Part shown: piece after piece, positions 9,133 through 16,713 of the stretch
How the letters are laid out: each line of letters starts with the position of its first letter
Position numbering within the stretch: position 1 is the first letter of the stretch
From: Rossellomorea sp036867415
GTDB lineage: Bacteria > Bacillota > Bacilli > Bacillales > Bacillaceae_B
Assembly: GCF_036867415.1 (NCBI RefSeq)
Contig: NZ_JBAJHU010000007.1
Span: 133,425-197,424, forward strand
Reading direction: 5' to 3'
DNA length: 64,000 nt
Position numbers and translations under genes: made by a program
Notes under the pieces: model-generated
Seen by the model: the letters and a program-made list of their open reading frames with translations, nothing else
Database searches by the model: none
What the model was told of the DNA's origin: nothing

Positions 9133-10875
9133 CTAATCTGTTTTTCCTCCTGCCGGCAGCCATAGGCTGACTGATGTGCCCCATCCCGCTTTACTTTTCA
9201 CGACCATTTCCCCACCGTAGTCTTTAATTAGCTTGAAACAGATAGTGAGACCGATTCCTGTCCCTTTTTCTTTATTAGTAAAATAAGGTTCCCCTATGCG
9301 GGAAAGTCGTTCCTTGGTGATCCCTTTCCCATTATCTGTAATACTGATGCGAATCTTCCCATCAACAGCATCCAGCTTAATTTTAATTGCACCTTTTTGT
9401 GAGAGTGCTTCGAGGCTGTTCTTAAGGATGTTGATCACCACTTGTTTGAAGTGAGATTTCGACATTGCGGCCAATGCGGTTGATTGCAGTCTGCTGGTGA
9501 TTATTATTTCTTTATTCTGCTCAAGTGATGCTCCCTGAAATAGTTTGGATACATTCATAACTTCCTGGTAAACATCGGCGTTAAGGTCCTCCTGGTCTAT
9601 TTCTGTTGATGCCTTGGCTTCAGGTTTTGCCAGGAGGAGGAGTTCTTTCAGTACCTCATTGATGCGGTCGATTTCCTCGAGAACAATTTTTTTATACTCA
9701 CCATTTGGATTTTTTTCTTTTGAAAGCTGCATGAAGCCTCTTACCGTCGTTAATGGGTTGCGGATTTCGTGGGCGATGCTGGCAGCAAGCTCACCGATGA
9801 CCTTTGACTTTTCTGAAGAAAGCTGCAGAAGTTCATTTTCTTTTTGATTGGTATAATCGATTCCATAGAAAAGGGTATATTCTTCCTCGTTTTTATAAGC
9901 GAGAAACTTGAAACCGAACTGTATGTAATGAACCACCCCATCCATCAAGCTGATTTTCTGAAGTTTGCCTGTTTCGAACTTCTCATCATTCCTTCCCTTC
10001 AAAAGGATAGAGAAATCCTGTCCGATCACTTCTTCTCTGGTAATTGACAGGAGCGTGCACATGGATGTATTGACTTTGATGATTTCATTGGCTTTATTCA
10101 AGACGACCAGGTAGTTCGGATTGATGTTCATAACTTCTTCCATCAGATCACTTTGCTTTTCAAGATTTTGATTTGCAAGATTCAGCCTTTGTGATTGCAT
10201 CTGAAAGAAACCAAGGAATAAAATGATGGCAACCAGTATCGAATTGAAGCTGGACACGTACAAAGGAATCACACCGAACCCGCTGATCACCCCATTGATG
10301 AATACAAACACGGCTCCAAGCGCAAGCTTCGTGAAGAATAGCTTATAGAAAGCGTTCTTGAGCTTTGAAGTAAGAATTAGGATGAACAATGTATGGATGA
10401 AAACAAAGACGATATTAATTAAAAATGTAGAATTCAATTCTCCGTATTCCGGTATAAGATGGGAAGGTGAAAAGGCAGTCTCCGGAATTACAGAATACGA
10501 GACGATTCCGATGCTCGTGAAATTGATGACATAAACAATCAAGCTGAATACACATACAACAACAAGCCCTGCTTTGGTGAAAATTTTCCTGAAGGCCCCC
10601 AATTCCTTATTTATTTTGATGATAAGGTAAGCAAAATAATACATAAGAGGCATAATCATAATCGGTCCGATCCTGAATAGACGGAATGCTCCATCAATGA
10701 CTTCTTCCGACATGAAATCATTTGCATAAAGGAATGCAATATCGATTTGCCAAAAGCATAAAAGCACTAGAAAAATGGACAATCCATTGGTTATTTCGCT
10801 TTTCGAATAATATAATAATGATCCTGATATAATCACTGGAATCAACGATATCGCAATTAATAGAACAAATTCCAT
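9133..10875 (-). CDS. Sensor histidine kinase with 7TM and PAS domains
   Basis: A 580-residue kinase. About seven N-terminal transmembrane helices (residues 1-235) resemble the 7TM histidine-kinase receptor module. A PAS domain follows (about 245-345), then an H-box SIAHEIRNPLTTVRGFMQLS and an ATPase domain with VINILKNSLEAL, DNGKGIT and GTGIGLTI. The H-box closely matches the neighbouring KinB-like kinase, so both probably donate phosphate to the same sporulation-type phosphorelay. Its ATG abuts the stop of the upstream ketoacyl-synthase gene (TAG then ATG) and its ribosome-binding site (GGGAGAGAG) lies inside that gene, so the two are translationally coupled. Confidence 0.88.
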   Translation of the reverse strand: MEFVLLIAISLIPVIISGSLLYYSKSEITNGLSIFLVLLCFWQIDIAFLYANDFMSEEVIDGAFRLFRIGPIMIMPLMYYFAYLIIKINKELGAFRKIFTKAGLVVVCVFSLIVYVINFTSIGIVSYSVIPETAFSPSHLIPEYGELNSTFLINIVFVFIHTLFILILTSKLKNAFYKLFFTKLALGAVFVFINGVISGFGVIPLYVSSFNSILVAIILFLGFFQMQSQRLNLANQNLEKQSDLMEEVMNINPNYLVVLNKANEIIKVNTSMCTLLSITREEVIGQDFSILLKGRNDEKFETGKLQKISLMDGVVHYIQFGFKFLAYKNEEEYTLFYGIDYTNQKENELLQLSSEKSKVIGELAASIAHEIRNPLTTVRGFMQLSKEKNPNGEYKKIVLEEIDRINEVLKELLLLAKPEAKASTEIDQEDLNADVYQEVMNVSKLFQGASLEQNKEIIITSRLQSTALAAMSKSHFKQVVINILKNSLEALSQKGAIKIKLDAVDGKIRISITDNGKGITKERLSRIGEPYFTNKEKGTGIGLTICFKLIKDYGGEMVVKSKAGWGTSVSLWLPAGGKTD

Positions 10876-12036
10876 CTATCTCTCTCCCTTATTTACCATC
10901 ATGCAGCTGTTGATTCCCCCATACCCCTGGGATGTGATCAATACACGCTCGACGTCTTCGTTTCTGGTTTCTTTCACAACCAACAGTCCGTCGATGGATT
11001 TCTGCCCGTATCCGATAACAGGAGGTATGAACTGACTTTCTATACTAATAAGGCTTGATATGAGTTGAAACATTCCGGAAGCACCCATTGCATGACCGAC
11101 CATCCCTTTAATGGAGGTAATCGGGATATTCTCATTCAAAAACTTCTCTTTATATATATCGGATTCGAGCTGATCATTTTGACTGATCCCCAACGCCTGA
11201 CTGTTTATGTATGTGGGCATTCCCTCCAACAGGCAATGGTCAACGGCTTCCCTTAGCTTTATTCCGGATGAATCTGATTTATATGGAGAAACGGCATCCT
11301 GGTTTGTCATAGCCAATCCGATTTCCCCGCGTATTACACCACCGCGCCGCTTGGCGACTTCTTTCCTTTCCATCACCAATACCCCTGCCCCCTCAGACAT
11401 TGAAAATCCTTTTCCTCCTGAGAAAGGGCCACATGTGCAGGATTCATCCGCACTACCTAAAACGTGTAACCGGGAAAAACCTTCGAAGACAACATCTTCC
11501 AAGGTAGAATCCGCTCCACCCGCTAAACAAATATCCAACTGACCGGAATCAATCAGCATCTTCGCAAGATTGACTGCATCCAAAGCCGAAGTACAACTGT
11601 TATTCAATGTATAAGATAGACCGTTTATATGAAAAGCCGCGCATATACTTGAAGCAAGGGTATAGGCATTCATGTTCCCTATGGCAAATGGATGATTTTT
11701 CCCATTTGCTGAAGTAAGTATATCAGAAATCGCCCCTCCGGAGGAACCGACGACCACACCAACCCGCAATCCCTCCCTGGGAAGCTCTGACATGGCAACA
11801 GCTTCACTGGCAGCATGCAGCAGCATCTTCGCTGTCTTCGGCAGCCTTTTGGAAAAAGATAAGAGTCCATCGAAAATAAGATCATTTTCGGACACTCTTC
11901 CTATATAAAGCTGCCTTCTATGAATCTCTTCCTTTTTCAGAACATTTCTCTTATGGAGTAAAATATCCTTAAATTGATCTGTATCGGACATCCCCGGGCC
12001 AATGATCCCATACCCCGTTATGACAACATTCCCCAT
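10876..12036 (-). CDS. Beta-ketoacyl-ACP synthase-like protein lacking one catalytic His
   Basis: A 386-residue FabF/KS-II fold protein. The nucleophile Cys is present in NNSCTSALDAV, and the later Lys-His region is present as IKGMVGHAMGASG. The segment matching the first catalytic His (VNAHGTST..ND in FabF) reads INSQALGISQND, so that His is replaced by Gln; the C-terminal GYGGINS loop is kept. Condensation with malonyl-ACP needs both histidines, so this protein may be an acyltransferase or a thiolase-fold sensor subunit rather than a normal elongating synthase; that is inference. No ACP or other fatty-acid gene is adjacent. It is coupled, with no spacer, to a 7TM sensor kinase downstream. 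Confidence 0.8.
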   Translation of the reverse strand: MGNVVITGYGIIGPGMSDTDQFKDILLHKRNVLKKEEIHRRQLYIGRVSENDLIFDGLLSFSKRLPKTAKMLLHAASEAVAMSELPREGLRVGVVVGSSGGAISDILTSANGKNHPFAIGNMNAYTLASSICAAFHINGLSYTLNNSCTSALDAVNLAKMLIDSGQLDICLAGGADSTLEDVVFEGFSRLHVLGSADESCTCGPFSGGKGFSMSEGAGVLVMERKEVAKRRGGVIRGEIGLAMTNQDAVSPYKSDSSGIKLREAVDHCLLEGMPTYINSQALGISQNDQLESDIYKEKFLNENIPITSIKGMVGHAMGASGMFQLISSLISIESQFIPPVIGYGQKSIDGLLVVKETRNEDVERVLITSQGYGGINSCMMVNKGER

Positions 12037-12115
12037 CTAACCCCTACTCTCTCCCTGTTTCTACTATTAGTTTACTGCTATTTCCGACAAAACTATATAC
12101 CTATTTTTCCAGGGA

Positions 12116-12180
12116 ACACAAATACCCCTTCCGGAGAATGTTAACTACCTTGCTGACAATCTCGGGACGGGTATTTGTGT
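12116..12180. repeat. Perfect 12-bp inverted repeat in a divergent intergenic region
   Basis: ACACAAATACCC (12116-12127) and GGGTATTTGTGT (12169-12180) are exact reverse complements separated by 41 bases. The element lies between the start of the ketoacyl-synthase gene and the small membrane protein gene that diverges from it. It has no T-run on either side, so it is not an obvious terminator. It could be a paired operator half-site or an RNA stem in either leader. Confidence 0.6.
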
Positions 12181-12264
12181 ACTGGCAAGTTTCAGACAAA
12201 GAAACAGCGGGAATATGATTCTTATTAACAACTATTTAAATATCATTGGCTAGGAGGAACTTCA

Positions 12265-12384
12265 ATGCTTGGAACAACAGGATTCTCTTTATTTCTCATT
12301 CTTCCTTTGATCTTGATTTTAATTCTTATTGGGGTAACGATAAAGTTTTTCAAGTATAAATCGAAGAAGGATAAGGACTTTTGA
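12265..12384 (+). CDS. Small single-pass membrane protein (39 aa)
   Basis: This short ORF starts with ATG seven bases after a perfect AGGAGG (12252-12257). It encodes a short polar N terminus, one hydrophobic helix of about 22 residues rich in Leu and Ile, and a basic tail ending KSKKDKDF. The strong ribosome-binding site and a terminator directly after the stop argue that it is a real monocistronic gene. The family is unknown. Similar small basic-tailed membrane peptides are common in Bacillus and often associate with larger membrane proteins. Confidence 0.7.
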   Translation: MLGTTGFSLFLILPLILILILIGVTIKFFKYKSKKDKDF

Positions 12385-12403
12385 TTGGTCCTGCATACTT
12401 TAA

Positions 12404-12450
12404 GAGGACAGGTCAGCATGCAAGTCAGCCGGGTGATCTGTCCTCCTTTT
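12404..12450 (+). terminator. Terminator after the small membrane protein
   Basis: GAGGACAGGTCA (12404-12415) pairs with TGATCTGTCCTC (12434-12445), with one G-T pair, and is followed by CTTTT. It fits termination of the 39-residue membrane protein gene. Confidence 0.8.
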
Positions 12451-12469
12451 ATTATTGAAAAATTGTGTT

Positions 12470-12652
12470 CTATAAAGATGGGGGTGGGTCAGGCAACGTA
12501 TTTGCAAGAATTATATAAATCAGTATATTCGCGGGCAAAATAATGAATAAAATTCTGACCATGAAAGAAGAGACACCGAAGTACTCAGCAATCCCTCCAC
12601 ACACACCGGAAATCGACTTATCGGCGGTTGATTTTCTTAGTTTTTTGTTTAT
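12470..12652 (-). CDS. PspC-domain small protein with apparent AUA start
   Basis: The minus strand encodes a 60-residue PspC-domain protein: NKKLRKSTADKSISGVCGG, then IAEYFGVSS, one hydrophobic helix, and a Pro-rich end. PspC proteins normally begin M-N-K-K-L, and here the codon at that place is ATA (12652-12650), not ATG. AAGGGGG lies seven bases upstream of it, and the ATA overlaps the TAA of the preceding nucleotidyltransferase as ATAA, imitating the usual ATGA coupling. Either a rare AUA initiation is used, or a recent ATG-to-ATA change has weakened the gene. No other plausible start exists in frame. Confidence 0.65.
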   Translation of the reverse strand: MNKKLRKSTADKSISGVCGGIAEYFGVSSFMVRILFIILPANILIYIILANTLPDPPPSL

Positions 12653-13461
12653 ATTGATTCCCCCTTAGCTTCTCCTATTTTCAATCTGTTATCGATATAC
12701 TGACTAAATGTAAAGAGTTCCTTTTTGGTGAATTGAACAGAACCTTTCTCACCACAATAAATGGTCATAACGCTCTTAATGGTCCTTTGTATCTCATCAG
12801 GTAATCCTGACAGACCCCACGTACCCGCTTCATGCTTTGATACAATCATTTCGCTTTTAACGTATAGATAAACTCTCATCATATTTAAAACACAATAAAT
12901 TGGATCCTCTTCAATCTTTTCTAAACATTCTAAGTAATCTCCTTTAATAGAAGAAAGGTAATCCTGTTCTGGAATGAGAGGAAACACGTCAACTATTGGT
13001 TTCCCTTCGATACAAATCCCTCGATGATTTGTGATCATGATGTGTGCAGCCAAATCAGAATCGTGCTGTATCTGTTCATTTATATATAAATTTGCACTTT
13101 TTGACATATCATTTTTGTATCGTTCTCTCCAAAATTCACTGTAATGAAATTCATAATAGAGAGGGTGAATCCAATTCCCAATATGTTTTTCATTCAGGAA
13201 ACTTATTTCTACAGGATACGGATTGGCAGAGTAATGTAAAAAGAACTTTGCCAGCTCTCTTTTTGTCTGAACACTAATGGATTCGCTAGTGACAACCAAT
13301 ATGTCTATGTCACTCCGGCTCGGATTATACCCTCCCATGGCTAATGAGCCGTGCAAATAAAAACCTACAAAATCGTCATTTAACAAATTTTTGATACCAT
13401 TCAGTAAATTCAGAACAAAATCTTTCACTTTAATTGGACAATCTAGCCAATTGTATGGCAT
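12649..13461 (-). CDS. AadA-like nucleotidyltransferase (DUF4111 C-terminal domain)
   Basis: A 270-residue protein with the nucleotidyltransferase core YLHGSLAMGGYNPSRSDIDI (GS followed by D-x-D) and an acidic third position in the PVEISFLN strand. The C-terminal half (LLADH-like helical region with LNMMRVYLYVKS and TWGLSGLPDE) matches the DUF4111 domain of AadA/ANT(9) adenylyltransferases that modify streptomycin or spectinomycin. Overall plan and length fit, but true resistance activity is not established from sequence. Its last codons carry the ribosome-binding site of the PspC-like gene. It is probably chromosomal and intrinsic, since base composition matches its neighbours. Confidence 0.8.
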   Translation of the reverse strand: MPYNWLDCPIKVKDFVLNLLNGIKNLLNDDFVGFYLHGSLAMGGYNPSRSDIDILVVTSESISVQTKRELAKFFLHYSANPYPVEISFLNEKHIGNWIHPLYYEFHYSEFWRERYKNDMSKSANLYINEQIQHDSDLAAHIMITNHRGICIEGKPIVDVFPLIPEQDYLSSIKGDYLECLEKIEEDPIYCVLNMMRVYLYVKSEMIVSKHEAGTWGLSGLPDEIQRTIKSVMTIYCGEKGSVQFTKKELFTFSQYIDNRLKIGEAKGESI

Positions 13462-13608
13462 TTTGCAAACCTCTTTCTGACCATGCTATATTATCTGATT
13501 TAGTTATGGCCGGTTAAACGCTGTGGCAGATATTTTCTGCTAAATCTTTTTCACAAGAATTTTAAATCCTTTCACTGAATATATTAATGCAATGACGTGC
13601 CTTTGGAA

Positions 13609-14010
13609 TTATAAATTCTCAATAGGAACCCCTGCTTCGATGTAACTTCTGATCAGCTGCCATTCGTTTTCAACCGATTTCTTGAATGTGTCAAAGAATA
13701 TATTCGCTGTTTCTAGGGTTTTTCCTTCAATGATGATGGTTGCTGAGAGTATGGCAAGCATTTCATTTTCTCTTAGAGTGATGATGGAGACTTCGTTAAT
13801 TTCCCATTGTGCTCTGTTTTCCTTTATAAAATTAAACCCTTGTTTCCAGCCATTTATCGATTCTTCATAACCAAAGTCAACTATGTCACCGCCGGTGATC
13901 TCCCTGGCTTGATAATCATTGGATATGAACTTTTCCATACTCATTATTGATGACTGTTTCCAGGCATCAATAAATGTATCGAGAAACGGCCTGAATGTGT
14001 CGTGGTTCAT
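13609..14010 (-). CDS. NTF2-like fold hypothetical protein
   Basis: A 133-residue protein with the alpha plus beta pattern of the NTF2/SnoaL-like superfamily: an N-terminal helix FRPFLDTFIDAWKQSS, a substrate-cone region, and a last beta strand ENEWQLIRSYIEAG. I cannot name a substrate. The ATG at 14010 is preferred to the longer ORF because GGGGGG lies 4 bases upstream. The stop of the methyltransferase gene is about 40 bases upstream, so the two are likely co-transcribed. Confidence 0.6.
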   Translation of the reverse strand: MNHDTFRPFLDTFIDAWKQSSIMSMEKFISNDYQAREITGGDIVDFGYEESINGWKQGFNFIKENRAQWEINEVSIITLRENEMLAILSATIIIEGKTLETANIFFDTFKKSVENEWQLIRSYIEAGVPIENL

Positions 14011-14048
14011 ACTTCCCCCCTTAAAATACTCTATTCCATTCACCCTCA

Positions 14049-14804
14049 TCACATTTTTCTCGCTTTAATAATCATTGTAGTAGGAAATTTCTTTGCCTTG
14101 TATAAAGAGTAATAGCGATCAGAGACTTCTGCTTCCATTGCTTGATGGATTTCTGAGACATCGCTTTCTATGACCGATTCAATCGAGAACCCCGCTTGAA
14201 TCAATTCGTTGATGTATGTGCTCATTTTTCGTTTTGGAATGACTACGGGGGCATCTTCACCTTTGAAGTTGGGGTAGGTTGTCACTCCTTCCTTTTGGTA
14301 GGATCCGTCAAGGCGAATTTCACCATTGTCACTTTTCATATGGGGGTACAAGGGATGATCCCAGCTGAAGATGAAATACCCGCCTGGCTTTAAATATGAG
14401 TGAATCAGTCGGTATGTACAAGATAAATCGGTTGTCCAGCCTACTGCGTAGATAGAATACACCACGTCGAAATACGACTTTGACAGACCTATGTCCTTTT
14501 CCATTGGAGCGCAATACAGTTTGTGACTATGTTCTTTCAGCGTTTCTTTCGCCGCTGCGATTTGATTAGAAGACAAATCGACACCCCATAATTCACCGGC
14601 ACCCTTCTCTGCCATATACAGCAAAGAGTGTCCGCTCCCGCACCCTATTTCGAGTACTCTCTTTTCTTTTAAATCTTCAAACAGGCCTAATTCGTCTTCC
14701 GTTTGCGTAAATGGGCCGTAACTGGGCAGGGCATCAATCCCATTGAAATGATGGGCTACTTTATCCCAGCTCTTTTTGTTTTGATTTAGAATCGTTGTAG
14801 TCAT
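14049..14804 (-). CDS. Class I SAM-dependent methyltransferase
   Basis: A 251-residue Rossmann-fold methyltransferase. Motif I is VLEIGCGSGHSLLYMAEKG and the acidic ribose-binding residue is in WGVDLSSNQI. Motif IV is YFDVVYSIYAVGW, and PGGYFIFSWDHP is the post-IV strand. The substrate is unknown; the protein resembles small-molecule or ubiE/coq5-type methyltransferases. The start at 14804 follows GGAGGGG by 5 bases; a longer upstream ORF lacks such a site. The NTF2-like gene lies directly downstream. Confidence 0.85.
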   Translation of the reverse strand: MTTTILNQNKKSWDKVAHHFNGIDALPSYGPFTQTEDELGLFEDLKEKRVLEIGCGSGHSLLYMAEKGAGELWGVDLSSNQIAAAKETLKEHSHKLYCAPMEKDIGLSKSYFDVVYSIYAVGWTTDLSCTYRLIHSYLKPGGYFIFSWDHPLYPHMKSDNGEIRLDGSYQKEGVTTYPNFKGEDAPVVIPKRKMSTYINELIQAGFSIESVIESDVSEIHQAMEAEVSDRYYSLYKAKKFPTTMIIKARKM

Positions 14805-14868
14805 ATTAACCCCTCCGCCTATCATATCTGAAACTAGTATCCTAATTTTACCACAAACTCAACTAAGA

Positions 14869-14909
14869 AAAGGGACAGCCTTTTTCTTTTTTTAAAAGAC
14901 TGTCCCTTT
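14869..14909 (-). terminator. Terminator after the ABC exporter operon
   Basis: AAAGGGACAG (14869-14878) pairs with CTGTCCCTTT (14900-14909) around an AT-rich loop. Read on the minus strand it is followed by TCTTAG, and T-rich sequence is also in the loop. It lies 16 bases after the downstream ABC gene. Confidence 0.75.
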
Positions 14910-14925
14910 CTCTATTTATATATGC

Positions 14926-16713
14926 TCAAGAAACATGATCAATCGCTGACCCGCCAATCCCGACTTCTCTTCCAAACAGTCGAGAGTATACACCCTTGGT
15001 ATTTAATAAAAGATCTGCATGTTTTCCTTGTTCAACGATTTTGCCATCTTCCAAGACCACAATTTTATCCGCAGCCAGGACGGTTGATAAACGGTGGGAT
15101 ACGATGATAATGGTTTGATTTCTCCCTGCTCGGAGCACTGTCTCATTGATCTTAGTTTCAGTGATAGGATCGAGAGCGGAACTTGCTTCGTCAAGGATGA
15201 GAATCGGTGAACCTTTAAGGATCGCCCTTGCCAGTGACAGCCGTTGCTTTTGCCCGCCTGAAAAGAGACTTCCCCTTTCACCCACCTCGGTGTCGAGCCC
15301 TTTCGGCAGGGTTTCGATCAGGTCACCGAGTCCGCTGTCATTCAATGCTTTCATGCATTCCTCATCGGTTGCATCGCGTTTGCCGATTCTCAAATTATCC
15401 GCTAAGGTACCACTTCTCAATAGGACGTCCTGGGTCACAATCGCCATTTGGGAACGCAGCCAAGCAGTGTCCCATTCCCGGATGTCGCGGCCGTCTAATT
15501 CAATGGTGCCGGCACCGTTATCATAAAGCCTGAACAACAGGTCGACAATCGTGGATTTCCCTGAGCCGCTCGGGCCGACCAGCGCCAACTTGTCACCAGC
15601 ATTAATGGAAAAAGAAATTCCCTTTAACACATTTTCATCCTTTCCTGGATAAGCGAACGACACGTCCTCAAGTCGAATGTTCCCATTTGCCCGGTCACCA
15701 TGGAGTCCTGCTGACACCTCTGCTTCTGAAGCTTTTTCAGACAAGAGGAGTTCACTGCGGTCCAGTGCCGGCCCCGTTCTTCTGACAGACAACCAGTTTC
15801 GGAGGAGGCGCTGCATTTCATTCGCAGCGATGGTCACAAGCCCTCCAGCTGTCAGCATCTGTCCGCTTGTCAGGCCTTGATTCCAAATTAAAAGAGTACT
15901 GATCAGATAAACAAGTCCGAGTGCAAAACCGTTATAACTTGCAATGACAACAACCGACTGCATCCGTGCCTTCAGTTCCTTGATAGAGTGCTCGACGAAT
16001 TTGTCGCGGATCGAAATGACACTATCAACCTCACTATCAGAGACCCCCATCACACGTGATAAATGAACACCTGTCACAGATTCTCTCAATCTCTCTAGAT
16101 ATCTCGATGCTTCTTTTCTGGCATCTGCTGAAGCAGACCTCGTTCGTGCTCCTACATAATTAGAAGTCCAGTAAAATAACACACCGAGAACAACGCTGGT
16201 AATCATCAGATACGGATGGATCCACAGGAGTACCAGGCTGTAAATGAATACACCTTGCACACTAGCCATGAAGGTAGATCCTTCCCAGGCAAGGAAGTTG
16301 TGGAGTGTATCCGGATCATCAGACACCCTCGCAAGCATTTCCCCTGTGGAATTGTTATGGTAAAACGAATACGGCAGAATCTGGAGGTGACGGAAAAGAC
16401 GCAGCTTCTGCCAATTGGTCACGGTCTTCGCTGTCTGATGACAGAAATATTCATCGATGACCATCATGACCAGATCAAGTACGGCAGATAGAATCAAGAG
16501 CCACATTAATCCCCATAGCCAGTTATAATTTTCATTGGGTATGATCGTATCAACAAGCCAGCTAAGAGCGAGCGTCGGGATCAGCGCAGAAAACACCTGG
16601 CTGATGGCGATGACGATCGAGTCTGCGATTACCCATTTTTTATATGGTCGCAAAAAGGAAAGTACCCTTCTGCCGTCACGATTGTTCTGTTTGGAGACCG
16701 CATTCACATTCAT
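14926..16713 (-). CDS. ABC exporter, fused permease-ATPase subunit B
   Basis: A 595-residue half-transporter with six N-terminal transmembrane helices (residues about 25-310) and a C-terminal ATPase. Walker A is GPSGSGKST, the signature reads FSGGQKQRLSLARAI, Walker B is ILILDEASSALD and the switch His is in IVSHRLS. The signature Leu is replaced by Phe. With its upstream partner it forms a heterodimeric type IV exporter of the YfiB/YfiC or BmrC/BmrD kind. Such exporters move drugs, lipids or peptides outward; the substrate here is unknown. The start overlaps the partner's stop by 4 bases (ATGA). Confidence 0.88.
   Translation of the reverse strand: MNVNAVSKQNNRDGRRVLSFLRPYKKWVIADSIVIAISQVFSALIPTLALSWLVDTIIPNENYNWLWGLMWLLILSAVLDLVMMVIDEYFCHQTAKTVTNWQKLRLFRHLQILPYSFYHNNSTGEMLARVSDDPDTLHNFLAWEGSTFMASVQGVFIYSLVLLWIHPYLMITSVVLGVLFYWTSNYVGARTRSASADARKEASRYLERLRESVTGVHLSRVMGVSDSEVDSVISIRDKFVEHSIKELKARMQSVVVIASYNGFALGLVYLISTLLIWNQGLTSGQMLTAGGLVTIAANEMQRLLRNWLSVRRTGPALDRSELLLSEKASEAEVSAGLHGDRANGNIRLEDVSFAYPGKDENVLKGISFSINAGDKLALVGPSGSGKSTIVDLLFRLYDNGAGTIELDGRDIREWDTAWLRSQMAIVTQDVLLRSGTLADNLRIGKRDATDEECMKALNDSGLGDLIETLPKGLDTEVGERGSLFSGGQKQRLSLARAILKGSPILILDEASSALDPITETKINETVLRAGRNQTIIIVSHRLSTVLAADKIVVLEDGKIVEQGKHADLLLNTKGVYSRLFGREVGIGGSAIDHVS

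Noticed and set aside
12649..13461. Acquired aminoglycoside-resistance cassette
   Set aside because: No integron, transposase or flanking repeat is seen and base composition matches its neighbours; it looks intrinsic.
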